Shown here piece by piece: positions 9,407 through 17,694 of a DNA stretch of 64,000 nt. The stretch spans positions 650,501 to 714,500 of the forward strand of contig NZ_CP029185.2 of NCBI RefSeq assembly GCF_003096015.2, in the 5' to 3' direction. Numbering within the stretch: the first letter of the stretch is position 1; every line of letters begins with the position of its first letter. The position numbers and the translations under genes are program-made. A model generated the notes under the pieces. That model had not been told where the DNA came from. It worked only from the letters and a program-made list of their open reading frames with translations, and did not search any database. This DNA comes from Limnobaculum parvum (GTDB lineage Bacteria; Pseudomonadota; Gammaproteobacteria; Enterobacterales; Enterobacteriaceae).

Positions 9407-9709
9407 ATGGCTATTGAGAAGCATACCCAAACTCACCCTGAATTTATATATCACCTTCTATCCAGTTTCAGATCCGGATCGGAAAAACGATCTTCCGTTT
9501 CAGCAAGTTGCCTGAAAAGTGGGGGTGTCATCATGTTTGATCTTGTCGATATCACACCAAACGATCCGTTGGAGCTGGCGGAGCAGTGCATGGCGCTTGC
9601 CAGCGTGGTAATTCATATTGATCAGTTGCCGGTAAAAGAGTCATTGCAGTTTATTTTGCATGAAAAGATGGCGGCCTTGTTCAATGCGCTTTACCTGCTT
9701 GAGAAGTGA
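9407..9709 (+). CDS. Small protein of unknown function behind RTX gene 1 (fused form)
   Basis: This is a 100-residue frame starting at an ATG preceded by AAGG. It joins an N-terminal polar part (M-A-I-E-K-H-T-Q-T-H) to a C-terminal part that begins at an internal Met (base 9533; M-F-D-L-V-D-I-T-P) with its own G-rich ribosome site. In the second copy these are two separate overlapping frames because of one extra G. The C-terminal part (58 residues) is helical-looking and acidic, with no membrane segment or cysteine. I do not recognise the family. Its repeated position behind each RTX gene suggests a linked role, such as a chaperone or regulator, but that is inference. It ends three bases before the IS3-family element. 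Confidence 0.5.
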   Translation: MAIEKHTQTHPEFIYHLLSSFRSGSEKRSSVSASCLKSGGVIMFDLVDITPNDPLELAEQCMALASVVIHIDQLPVKESLQFILHEKMAALFNALYLLEK

Positions 9710-9728
9710 TAGTGTAAGCACACCCATT

Positions 9729-10613
9729 TTAGTACCACATATTTTTTGAGATTTCTGGGTTTTCAGCCATCAGCCGGTATTCTTCCGGTGTCAGGTTATT
9801 CAGGGATTCATGAGGTCGCTCACTGTTGTATTTATTCAGCCAGCGATCTGTGATCTCCCGTACTTCATTCAGCGTTTTGAACAGGTAAAAATCCAGTATT
9901 TCTGTCCGATACGTCCGATTAAACCGTTCGATATACGCATTCTGCGTCGGCTTGCCCGGCTTGATAAATTCTAGCTTCACACCATGATCTTCAGCCCATT
10001 GTGCCAGCGTCAGTGATATCAGTTCCGGCCCATTATCCATTCGCATCTTCAGCGGATATCCCCGGTTTTCCACTATCCTCTCCAGTACTCGAACGACGCG
10101 CTGTGCCGGGATATTCAGATCAATTTCTATGGCCAGAGCCTCACGATTAAAATCATCCACAACGTTGAAGGTCCGAAAACGTCGGCCACAGACCAATGCG
10201 TCGTGCATAAAATCGATGGACCCGCTCTGGTTAAGTGCGTCCGGCGTTGCCAGCGGAGCCGGATTGCGCACCGGCAGGCGTTGCTTACCTTTACGACGAA
10301 AATTCAGTTTTAGCAGGCAGTAAATCCGATGCACACGTTTGTGGTTCCAGACATGCCCCTGCCTGCGAAGCACCTGAAAAAGTTTCTTAAATCCGTAGCG
10401 TGGATAACGCTCAGCCGCTTCAGTCAGCGCCTGGATCACCGGTTCATCACGTCTCGTATCCGGTTGGTAGCGAAACACTGTCCTGCTCAGCGATAACGTC
10501 CTGCATGCCTGGCGTATGCTCATCGTAAACTGTGTAGTCAGATAGCCGACGAGTTCACGCTTTATCGCTGGTTTTAAAGCTTTTTTTCGATGACATCCTT
10601 CAGCGCTCGGCAT
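9729..10613 (-). CDS. IS3-family transposase OrfB (integrase catalytic domain)
   Basis: This is the catalytic half of an IS3-family transposase. An HTH_21 region at about residues 40-100 is followed by a retroviral-integrase-type DDE core: Asp in S-I-D-F-M-H-D, Asp in M-D-N-G-P-E-L, and Glu in Y-I-E-R-F-N-R. There is no good ribosome site of its own. It is expected to be made as an OrfAB fusion by -1 slippage on the A7G tract at 10580-10587 (minus strand), just before the orfA stop. Confidence 0.9.
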   Translation of the reverse strand: MPSAEGCHRKKALKPAIKRELVGYLTTQFTMSIRQACRTLSLSRTVFRYQPDTRRDEPVIQALTEAAERYPRYGFKKLFQVLRRQGHVWNHKRVHRIYCLLKLNFRRKGKQRLPVRNPAPLATPDALNQSGSIDFMHDALVCGRRFRTFNVVDDFNREALAIEIDLNIPAQRVVRVLERIVENRGYPLKMRMDNGPELISLTLAQWAEDHGVKLEFIKPGKPTQNAYIERFNRTYRTEILDFYLFKTLNEVREITDRWLNKYNSERPHESLNNLTPEEYRLMAENPEISKNMWY

Positions 10614-10840
10614 TCCAAACTCAGATCGGCAAACATCTGTTTCAGGCGACGATTCTCGTCCTCAAGATCTTTGATTTTTTTGATATCAGCAGCTTCCATA
10701 CCGCCATACTTCGCCTTCCAGTTGTAATAGCTGGCTTCAGAAATAGCGGCCTCACGGCAGACATCTTTCACCGTTCGCCCTGCTTCAACGGATTTAAGAA
10801 CGGCGATTATCTGGTGCTCTGTGAATCGGATTTTACGCAT
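10574..10840 (-). CDS. IS3-family transposase OrfA (helix-turn-helix)
   Basis: This 88-residue protein begins M-R-K-I-R-F-T-E-H-Q. It has a helix-turn-helix (T-V-K-D-V-C-R-E-A-A-I-S-E-A-S-Y-Y-N-W) and a leucine-zipper-like C-terminus. The ATG at 10840 follows AGGAGATCACC. It overlaps orfB by 40 bases in another frame, with the A7G slippery sequence in the overlap. Confidence 0.9.
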   Translation of the reverse strand: MRKIRFTEHQIIAVLKSVEAGRTVKDVCREAAISEASYYNWKAKYGGMEAADIKKIKDLEDENRRLKQMFADLSLECRALKDVIEKKL

Positions 10841-10919
10841 GGTGATCTCCTCTGGGGACATAATTAGTATGTCAGAAGATCTCTAAAAGAGAATGGGTCG
10901 TTTTGATGGGGCACTTACA

Positions 10920-11485
10920 GTAGCTTTTGCTGGAAATTAGGTACGGTTTTTTGATTGGACAGGATTGATTCAATTATCAGATTTTTTATATATCGGCTAT
11001 CGATGTTGGTCATTACTTTAGTGGCTAAATAAGTTATTAAATTTAATAAATCTAGATAAATTATAAATTATTTTTATAATAGACTGTTGTACCAAAATTT
11101 ATATTCTATAAATTTTGGTGTTTATACTATTTTTTTTAATCAATTTTAAATATTCATTATTTCTATGTATACCTTTGCTTTGATTTTAACTGTATGATAT
11201 TAATGTAAATTAAAGTATTTAAATTATTTTAACCTTACTTTTTGAAACATGTTTTTATAAATTAAATAAGAGTGCTTACATGATGTTTATATCAATTTTA
11301 ATATTTTTGATTAATTGATTTTTATATAATAAATAAAATTATTTTTGATAGTATCGTCTGGGATTAGATTTTACTAATCAAAATATATGGATTTTTTAGC
11401 ACTGAATGATTTTATCCAGTAACGGATTAGTTGTCTGGTGATTTTAAATTTAATAACAATTATATTCTTACATAACGGGGTTTCT
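10920..11485. other. AT-rich intergenic region upstream of RTX gene 2
   Basis: These 566 bases between the IS right end and the second RTX gene hold no coding frame I can support. The sequence is very AT-rich with many short A/T runs, typical of H-NS-bound promoter regions of acquired genes (inference). No clear terminator, repeat or operator was seen. The promoter of the second RTX gene must lie here or within the IS end. Confidence 0.5.
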
Positions 11486-14400
11486 ATGGCACTTTATCTG
11501 AGAGATATTGAACACACGGGCAATAAAGATATTGATTTTTTATTCCATAATTCTGCAACAACAATTATGCCTGTTGATGGGGGAAATACGTATACATGGA
11601 GTTTTATTCTACTCGACACAGCGCCTACATATGAGAATCATGGTGGTATTATCTCAAAACCTTTTCAGGACTATATGCGATATGCGACACAGCAGATGAG
11701 TAATATTATCAACGTAAACTTCGTAGAAATTGATGGGACAAAAAATCCACCCGGAGATATTCAGGTTTATTCTCCTGCCTATAAACAAGACTATGAAGGT
11801 GTCATTGAAAAAAGTTTTTCATCGAGTATTGTTGGGCTGCAATATAAGGACTGGGGCAGAGCAGAGTTAATCTATAATTGGAATACTGCAGGCCATGAAC
11901 TTGCACATTTAATGGGGTTATCTCATCCATATAAGTGGATAGATGGTAAGAAAGTCTATGATTCGCATTACGAGAATTACAACAAAATAGATACGCTTAT
12001 GTCATATAACGATACATCGTACTTTGGTAATCGAACATTAGTTTTTGATGATGCAGGAAATAATATAGCTGTAGCTTATAATAGAACTTATGGCATTCAC
12101 GATATTCTTGTACTGCAATATATTCAGGGCGCTAATAATAATTATAACTCAGGGGATACGATATATACCTATAATCCAAATGATTTAAATTTCTTTGAGA
12201 CTATTTGGGATGGTGGTGGTAACGATACGATTGATATTTCTGCTTTCAGTAACGGTGCAGAATTGAATCTTAATGGTGGAACACGCAGTTCTATCTATAA
12301 AGAAATGAGCGCAGTACAGGAAACACTGAATGCTTATAACGGTAAAAATGCTATTGGTATTGCCTATGGTGCCAATATCGAAAATGCCAACGGTACCCAA
12401 GGTAACGATGTCATCTACGGTAATGAACTGAATAATATTATTAATGGTAATCAGGGTAATGACACGCTGTATGGTGGTGATGGTGATGACAGGCTTTCCG
12501 GTGGCTCCGGCACCAATGTACTCTATGGTGGTGCTGGTAATGACTATTTGACTTCCCATGGTAAAGATACGCTATACGGTGGCGAAGGCAATGATCGCTA
12601 CGGGATATATGGTACTGAAAGTGTACGTATTGTTGAGGGTATAAATGATGGAATTGATTCCGTTAATATTTATACCAAAGGTGTTACTAACTTTGTTGCA
12701 GCAGAAAACATTGAGAATGTTATTCTTGATACCAGCCTTACTTATAATTCGAGTATTACTGGAAATGACCTTGATAACCAAATTTTAGGTAATAACGGTG
12801 ACAACATTCTGAATGGTCGAAAGGGGAATGATCGGTTACAGGGGTATAAAGGCAGTGATACCTATATTTTTAGTAAAGGGGATGGGCAAGACTCTATAAG
12901 TGAATCACCTAATGATAAAGTATCGGTAACTGATAAAGATATTTTATTGTTTACTGATATTTCATCCAGTCAACTATGGTTTATTAAAACTTCATACAAG
13001 GGTTTAGAATCATTAAATATTAAAGTTTTGGGCACCACTGACCAGATTTCTATTGATAATTGGTATAGTGATAATGCCAAGTTGGAACAAATAAAAACTC
13101 AGGATGGAGTTATTTTATCAATTGCCCAGATTGAAGCATTAGTTGATATTATGGCGAAGCAGGCCATACCAACCGGAAGTAGTTCCCGCGTTATTAATGA
13201 TTACCTGATTCAGACTGGTGCTAATAGTAACCAATATACTAATACCATTTATGGTGATGCACAAAATAATATCATTAATGGTGGCGCAGGTGATGACACT
13301 ATATATGGTGGTGCTGGAAATGATACCATCTCTGGTGGTGCTGGTATTAATATTCTTATTGGAGGTGCAGGTAATGATACATTTATCTCAACTGGTAATG
13401 ATCAGTTATTTGGTGGTGATGGTGATGATACCTATGAGATATATGGTCCAGAAATCCCAACTATTATCGAGGATGTTAATAGTGGACACGATAGAATAAT
13501 TCTTAACGTATCAAAAGCTATCGATTTTGTTATGCCTGATAATATTGAAGATCTTAACCAGAATATCTATCAGACCGCCGGTATTAATATTGAAGGCAAT
13601 AGTCTGAATAACTTTATCAATGGTAATAATGGTAATAATATTCTGATTGGTGGCAAAGGTAACGATGCATTACAAGGCTACCGCGGTAGTGATACCTATA
13701 TATTTAATAAAGGGGACGGTAAAGATACTATCTATGAATACAACAATAATAATGTACCTGTAACAGATACTGATATTTTGTTATTCAAAGATATTTCAGC
13801 TAACCAACTATGGTTTACTAAAAAAACATCTTGGGGAATCACTTCGTTATTTATCAAGGTATTGGGTACTGCCGATGAGATCGGGATAGATGGCTGGTAT
13901 TCCAATAATGCTAAACTGGAACAAATAAAAACTCAGGATGGTATTGTCCTATCTATTACTCAGGTTGAAGCTCTAGTCGATATCATGGCAACAAAAACTG
14001 TGCCTGTCGGAAACAGTTCTTCTGTGATTAGTGATTATTTGGCCCAAACTCATGTCATTTATGGTACTGAAGGTGATGATACGCTGACTAGCCATACTAT
14101 AGCTAGCACCCTCTACGGTGGTGCAGGTAACGATAAGTTGATCTCCAAAGGTGACGACAAGTTATATGGCGGTGCTGGAAATGATATCTACGAAGTCGTG
14201 TATGGATCTAATGTCCAAATTATCGAGGAGCAAAATAGCGGGATCGATACAATACGCTTATTTGCCACCGGACCAATTAATTACATCATGTCGGATAATG
14301 TTGAAAGTATAGAGCTGGCAAATGTTCTGAACCGTTATGACACTCAGATCACTGGAAATGCACTAGATAATTTTATCCATGGAGATAACGGTAATAATGT

Positions 14401-14845
14401 ATTTATTGGTGGAAAAGGAAATGATGTATTTTGGGCTGTAGGGGGAAGTGATACCTATATATTCAGTAAAGGCGATGGTCAGGACATCATTAAGGATTAT
14501 AATGCTTCAGCTGATGATGTTGATGTGTTGTTGTTTACTGATATTTCTGCGAAGCAGTTGTGGTTCACCAAAGATCTGGATCAGGGTATTGGTTCACTGA
14601 CGATTAAGGTCTTGGGTACAACGGATCAAATCTTGGTAAATAAATGGTATGGACTAAAGTCTAACAATGGTGTGGATTATGACGGAACCAAACTGGAACA
14701 AATCAAAACCCAGGACGGTACGGTTCTTACTTCCAAGCAGGTTGAGGCATTGGCCGACATCATGTCCACCCAAACCATGCCAACAGGAAGTCATTCCACC
14801 ATCATCGATGACTACTTAGCCCAGGCATCTATTATGGCCGCTTAA
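11486..14845 (+). CDS. RTX protein with M10 serralysin-like metallopeptidase domain (paralogue 2)
   Basis: This 1119-residue paralogue of the gene at 6429 has a complete serralysin zinc site, H-E-L-A-H-L-M-G-L-S-H-P, from residue 137 (His137, His141, His147; catalytic Glu138), and a Met-turn L-M-S-Y around Met172. Glycine-rich calcium-binding repeats lie at about 300-345, 600-650 and 870-900. Haemolysin-related modules (Q-L-W-F, then K-V-L-G-T, then L-E-Q-I-K-T-Q-D-G) occur three times, at about 496, 773 and 1023, against two in paralogue 1. The C-terminal 30 residues equal those of paralogue 1. The start at 11486 is chosen because M-A-L-Y-L-R-D-I-E-H-T-G aligns with M-A-I-A-R-D-I-E-L-T-G. 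An upstream in-frame ATG at 11438 is less likely. Role: predicted secreted calcium-dependent protease. Confidence 0.88.
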   Translation: MALYLRDIEHTGNKDIDFLFHNSATTIMPVDGGNTYTWSFILLDTAPTYENHGGIISKPFQDYMRYATQQMSNIINVNFVEIDGTKNPPGDIQVYSPAYKQDYEGVIEKSFSSSIVGLQYKDWGRAELIYNWNTAGHELAHLMGLSHPYKWIDGKKVYDSHYENYNKIDTLMSYNDTSYFGNRTLVFDDAGNNIAVAYNRTYGIHDILVLQYIQGANNNYNSGDTIYTYNPNDLNFFETIWDGGGNDTIDISAFSNGAELNLNGGTRSSIYKEMSAVQETLNAYNGKNAIGIAYGANIENANGTQGNDVIYGNELNNIINGNQGNDTLYGGDGDDRLSGGSGTNVLYGGAGNDYLTSHGKDTLYGGEGNDRYGIYGTESVRIVEGINDGIDSVNIYTKGVTNFVAAENIENVILDTSLTYNSSITGNDLDNQILGNNGDNILNGRKGNDRLQGYKGSDTYIFSKGDGQDSISESPNDKVSVTDKDILLFTDISSSQLWFIKTSYKGLESLNIKVLGTTDQISIDNWYSDNAKLEQIKTQDGVILSIAQIEALVDIMAKQAIPTGSSSRVINDYLIQTGANSNQYTNTIYGDAQNNIINGGAGDDTIYGGAGNDTISGGAGINILIGGAGNDTFISTGNDQLFGGDGDDTYEIYGPEIPTIIEDVNSGHDRIILNVSKAIDFVMPDNIEDLNQNIYQTAGINIEGNSLNNFINGNNGNNILIGGKGNDALQGYRGSDTYIFNKGDGKDTIYEYNNNNVPVTDTDILLFKDISANQLWFTKKTSWGITSLFIKVLGTADEIGIDGWYSNNAKLEQIKTQDGIVLSITQVEALVDIMATKTVPVGNSSSVISDYLAQTHVIYGTEGDDTLTSHTIASTLYGGAGNDKLISKGDDKLYGGAGNDIYEVVYGSNVQIIEEQNSGIDTIRLFATGPINYIMSDNVESIELANVLNRYDTQITGNALDNFIHGDNGNNVFIGGKGNDVFWAVGGSDTYIFSKGDGQDIIKDYNASADDVDVLLFTDISAKQLWFTKDLDQGIGSLTIKVLGTTDQILVNKWYGLKSNNGVDYDGTKLEQIKTQDGTVLTSKQVEALADIMSTQTMPTGSHSTIIDDYLAQASIMAA

Positions 14846-14892
14846 TAGCCATTCTAGCGGATAAAGCAATTTGTTTTATTCGTTTACCAAAC

Positions 14893-14923
14893 AAGCAGCG
14901 CACCTCTAAAACGAGCGCTGCTT
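14893..14923 (+). terminator. Rho-independent terminator of RTX gene 2
   Basis: The 9-bp stem AAGCAGCGC/GCGCTGCTT followed by a T run is identical to the terminator at 9107. Confidence 0.85.
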
Positions 14924-15128
14924 TTTTGTTTCACCGTATTGGCCGCAGAATAGATATATCAACCGATAATCTCCTGCAAACCCCATCTAAATTTTCAAAC
15001 TTTTGCGGCATAGCGTGGAAAGTTTTCATTTACTGACTAATTTCGGTGATTGTGCATTGATCCTTTCGCTGTGGATATATACCGTATTGTTACTGTCTGT
15101 TGATAAACGCAGACGGGTTTAAAATAGC

Positions 15129-15163
15129 GAAACCCCGCAGTGGTGGAACACATACGGGGTTTC
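15129..15163 (+). promoter_or_regulatory. Leader hairpin before the small genes, copy 2
   Basis: The GAAACCCCG/CGGGGTTTC stem is the same as at 9343, with two loop substitutions. It lies 30 bases before the ATG at 15193. Confidence 0.5.
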
Positions 15164-15192
15164 TGACCACAACGTTATACAAGGTAACAATC

Positions 15193-15327
15193 ATGGCTAT
15201 TGAGAAGCATACCCAAACTCACCCTGAATTTATATATCACCTTCGATCCAGTTTCAGATCCGGATCGGAAAAACGATCTCCCGTTTCAGCAAGTTGCCTG
15301 AAAAGTGGGGGGTGTCATCATGTTTGA
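15193..15327 (+). CDS. Short upstream frame of the small gene pair, copy 2
   Basis: This 44-residue frame (M-A-I-E-K-H-T-Q-T-H) uses the same AAGG ribosome site as copy 1. It reads out of frame at the six-G tract and stops at 15325. It may act only as a leader peptide coupled to the next frame, whose ATG it overlaps by eight bases. Function unknown. Confidence 0.4.
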   Translation: MAIEKHTQTHPEFIYHLRSSFRSGSEKRSPVSASCLKSGGCHHV

Positions 15328-15496
15328 TCTTGTCGATATCACACCAAACGATCCGTTGGAGTTGGCGGAGCAGTGCATGGCGCTTGCCAGCGCGGTAATT
15401 CATATTGATCAGTTGCCGGTAAAAGAGTCATTGCAGTTTATTTTGCATGAAAAGATGGTGGCCTTGTTCAATGCGCTTTACCTGCTTGAGAAGTGA
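15320..15496 (+). CDS. Small 58-residue protein of unknown function, copy 2
   Basis: This frame begins M-F-D-L-V-D-I-T-P-N-D-P with a strong G-rich ribosome site 8-13 bases upstream. It is almost identical to the C-terminal part of the 9407 gene (two substitutions). It contains acidic and hydrophobic helices, no signal peptide and no cysteine pair. The own ribosome site and conserved length make an independent protein plausible. The family is not recognised. Confidence 0.5.
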   Translation: MFDLVDITPNDPLELAEQCMALASAVIHIDQLPVKESLQFILHEKMVALFNALYLLEK

Positions 15497-15513
15497 TAGC
15501 TTCAGATAAGAAA

Positions 15514-15537
15514 ACGGCTTCCTGTTGAGGAAGCCGT
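15514..15537 (-). terminator. Terminator of the exporter operon
   Basis: A perfect 9-bp stem ACGGCTTCC/GGAAGCCGT with a 6-base loop is followed on the minus strand by TTTTCTT. It lies 25 bases beyond the ABC transporter stop and between convergent genes. Confidence 0.7.
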
Positions 15538-15561
15538 CAGCGTTGAGCGGTAGTTATTCAG

Positions 15562-17694
15562 CTAGTCTGGTGTTACAGCAACAAACTCTTCTACAGGATC
15601 CAAATTAATCACCCGATCGGCGCTTTCAATGGTTGAAAGACGATGAGCAATAAAGATGCGCGTGACTTTTAGCGCCGAGATTGCTGCATTAATATGCGCT
15701 TCGTTGGCGGTATCAAGATGGCTGGTAGCCTCATCAAGAAATAGCAAACTTGGGCGACGATACAGTGCTCGAGCGATCAGCAGGCGCTGTTTTTGCCCGC
15801 CGGACAAACTGCCGCCCAACTCAGTGATCAGTGTTTCGTATCCCATTGGCATACGCATGATCTCTTCATGAATATTGCAATGTTTAGCACACTCAACCAC
15901 CCAGGCTGAATCTTTTTGCGCTTCAAAACTGGCGATGTTGTCGGCAATGGAGCCAGCAAAAAGCTTGTCATCTTGTAATACACAGGCGATATATCTGCGG
16001 TAATTGTTGACGCCGATTTTGTTGATATCAATACCGTTGGCAAGGACTTCCCCCTGAGACGGCAGCAGTAATCCCGCCATCACTTTCATCAGCGTGGTTT
16101 TACCAATACCTGACGGGCCAATAATGGCGACGTTTTCTCCTGGTTCTATTTTCAAATTCAAATTAGAAAAGATGGGGGCCGAAAGATTGTCATAACGGAA
16201 TTCCACATGGCGAACTTCAAAGCCCAGAGGCTGATCCTCAGGGAATACCATATTATTAGGTAAGGTATTCTCTGGTTCAGAGAAGACAATATCCGTTAAT
16301 CGCTCACTGTGCAGCGACAACATTTTCAGTTCTAACGCCAGATTAATCAGATTGGCAGAACGTTCAGAAAACTGGCCGCGATACGCGTTAAATGCGACGA
16401 ACATCCCTAGAGTCATATGTCCGTCAATGACCATCGATGCGCCCAGCCACAGGATGACGATCTGATCCACCATGCCCAGCAGGGTATTCATACCGCCAAA
16501 TACCATATCTAACTTGGTGAGTCGGATATTCGCATTGGTGGTGTCGATATTCAGATTGAGCCAGTATTGTCCCCGGGTTGCGGTCAGGCCAAGGGCTTTC
16601 AGGGTGCTGATACCATATAGCGTCTCCATAAAGTGGGAGTTGGCTTTCGCACCTTTAATGATTTGCTCTTCTGATGCCTGCCGATAGTGTTGATAGGTAG
16701 AAAGGCGCAGGATCATATACAGTACGGTAAAGCCCAGCACCACCCAGACTAGCCAGCCGCCGTACAGCAACATCATAATAAATACGCCGATGGCCATCAG
16801 ACTGTCGATAATACTGCTGACTAAATTACTGGTTAGTGTGGTACGAATAGTATCCAGAGAGATAAAACGGGATTGAATATCACCCAGCTTACGTTTTTCA
16901 AAGTAAGAGAGGGGAAGTTTCATCAAATGGTCGAACAGACCGGCTTTCCACTGCACACCAACCAGTGCTTCCATCACTAAAGACGTCCAAGAGCGAAGCA
17001 TACCAACAAAGGTTCGGAACAGAATAAAAAACAGTAAACCCAGACAAATCAGTCCTAGTAGGTCGTGGTCTTCCGCCAGTATGACATGGTCCATGACTAA
17101 CTGAGTCCCTACGGGGATCAGCAAATTTACCGTTTCGATAACGATGGACAGCGCAAACACCTTAACAAGGAATCCTTTCAGACCCTCGATATGGCTCATC
17201 ATGCTCCACAGACTTAAACGGCTTGTTTCATTGTAAGGAACAAACTCATTGCCCGGCCAAACTTCTAATGCGACACCGGTGAAATGCTGTGACATCTCTT
17301 GTTCACTGACAACTCGACGGCCAAATGCCGGGTCGTGCAGAACAAACTTATTGCGTTTAACCTCAACCAAAACAACGAAGTGGTTTAAATCCCAGTGCAG
17401 AATACACGGGGTTTTTAGCTGATTGATCTCGTTAAGATCCAGCGTTAACGCCCGGCTTTTCAGATTAATCTCGGAAGCCGTATTGATCACTACTCCCAGT
17501 GTGGCACCGTGGGATGAAATACCAAAGCGACGGCGTAAATTAAACAGGTCGACGTTCATACCATAATAGCGGCTAATCATAGCCAGACAGGCAAGTCCGC
17601 ACTCAGCCGCTTCGGTTTGCAGAATCTGAGGTACTTTTTTTCGCATGCCAAAATTCAGGCTTTCTAACAGATGGGTGAAAGTTGCCTTATCCAT
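15562..17694 (-). CDS. C39-peptidase-containing ABC exporter (CvaB-like)
   Basis: This 710-residue inner-membrane transporter cleaves double-glycine leaders and exports the peptide. The N-terminal C39 protease has its catalytic residues: Cys32 in Q-T-E-A-A-E-C-G, His105 in L-N-H-F-V-V-L, and Asp121 in H-D-P. It is therefore a true peptidase and not the inactive C39-like domain of HlyB-type exporters. A six-helix membrane domain (about 170-450) follows. The ATPase domain has Walker A G-P-S-G-I-G-K-T-T near 525, signature L-S-G-G-Q near 630, Walker B L-L-F-L-D-E-A and H-loop I-A-H-R-L-S. The start ATG overlaps the membrane fusion gene stop by eight bases (ATGGATAA), so the two are translationally coupled. 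The natural cargo is probably the peptide gene at 19090. Transport of the RTX proteins is possible but not shown. Confidence 0.92.
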   Translation of the reverse strand: MDKATFTHLLESLNFGMRKKVPQILQTEAAECGLACLAMISRYYGMNVDLFNLRRRFGISSHGATLGVVINTASEINLKSRALTLDLNEINQLKTPCILHWDLNHFVVLVEVKRNKFVLHDPAFGRRVVSEQEMSQHFTGVALEVWPGNEFVPYNETSRLSLWSMMSHIEGLKGFLVKVFALSIVIETVNLLIPVGTQLVMDHVILAEDHDLLGLICLGLLFFILFRTFVGMLRSWTSLVMEALVGVQWKAGLFDHLMKLPLSYFEKRKLGDIQSRFISLDTIRTTLTSNLVSSIIDSLMAIGVFIMMLLYGGWLVWVVLGFTVLYMILRLSTYQHYRQASEEQIIKGAKANSHFMETLYGISTLKALGLTATRGQYWLNLNIDTTNANIRLTKLDMVFGGMNTLLGMVDQIVILWLGASMVIDGHMTLGMFVAFNAYRGQFSERSANLINLALELKMLSLHSERLTDIVFSEPENTLPNNMVFPEDQPLGFEVRHVEFRYDNLSAPIFSNLNLKIEPGENVAIIGPSGIGKTTLMKVMAGLLLPSQGEVLANGIDINKIGVNNYRRYIACVLQDDKLFAGSIADNIASFEAQKDSAWVVECAKHCNIHEEIMRMPMGYETLITELGGSLSGGQKQRLLIARALYRRPSLLFLDEATSHLDTANEAHINAAISALKVTRIFIAHRLSTIESADRVINLDPVEEFVAVTPD

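Larger units (their letters stand above)
8967..9712 (+). repeat. Long direct repeat, copy 1 (RTX 3' end plus small downstream gene)
   Basis: This stretch is nearly identical to 14753-15499. About a dozen single-base differences and one inserted G separate them. It covers the last 31 codons of the RTX gene, its terminator, a hairpin leader and a small coding frame. Upstream of the boundary the two RTX genes are clearly diverged, so the 3' ends were duplicated or homogenised more recently than the rest. Copy 1 ends where the IS3-family element begins. The bases after the IS resume with TAGCTT, as in copy 2. Confidence 0.95.
9713..10919 (-). mobile_element. IS3-family insertion sequence
   Basis: The element is about 1.2 kb with imperfect terminal inverted repeats: TGTAAGCACACCCAT at the left and TGTAAGTGCCCCAT read inward from the right. 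It carries two overlapping frames, orfA and orfB, on the minus strand, the standard IS3 layout. TAG precedes the left end and also follows base 10920, consistent with a 3-bp target duplication if one end base is shared. It is inserted just after the stop codon of the small gene, at the end of repeat copy 1. Copy 2 shows the uninterrupted site. Both frames look intact, so it may be active. Confidence 0.9.
14753..15499 (+). repeat. Long direct repeat, copy 2 (RTX 3' end plus small downstream genes)
   Basis: This is the partner of 8967-9712, uninterrupted by an IS. One extra G in the G tract at 15306-15311 (six against five) splits the small downstream frame in two. Confidence 0.95.
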
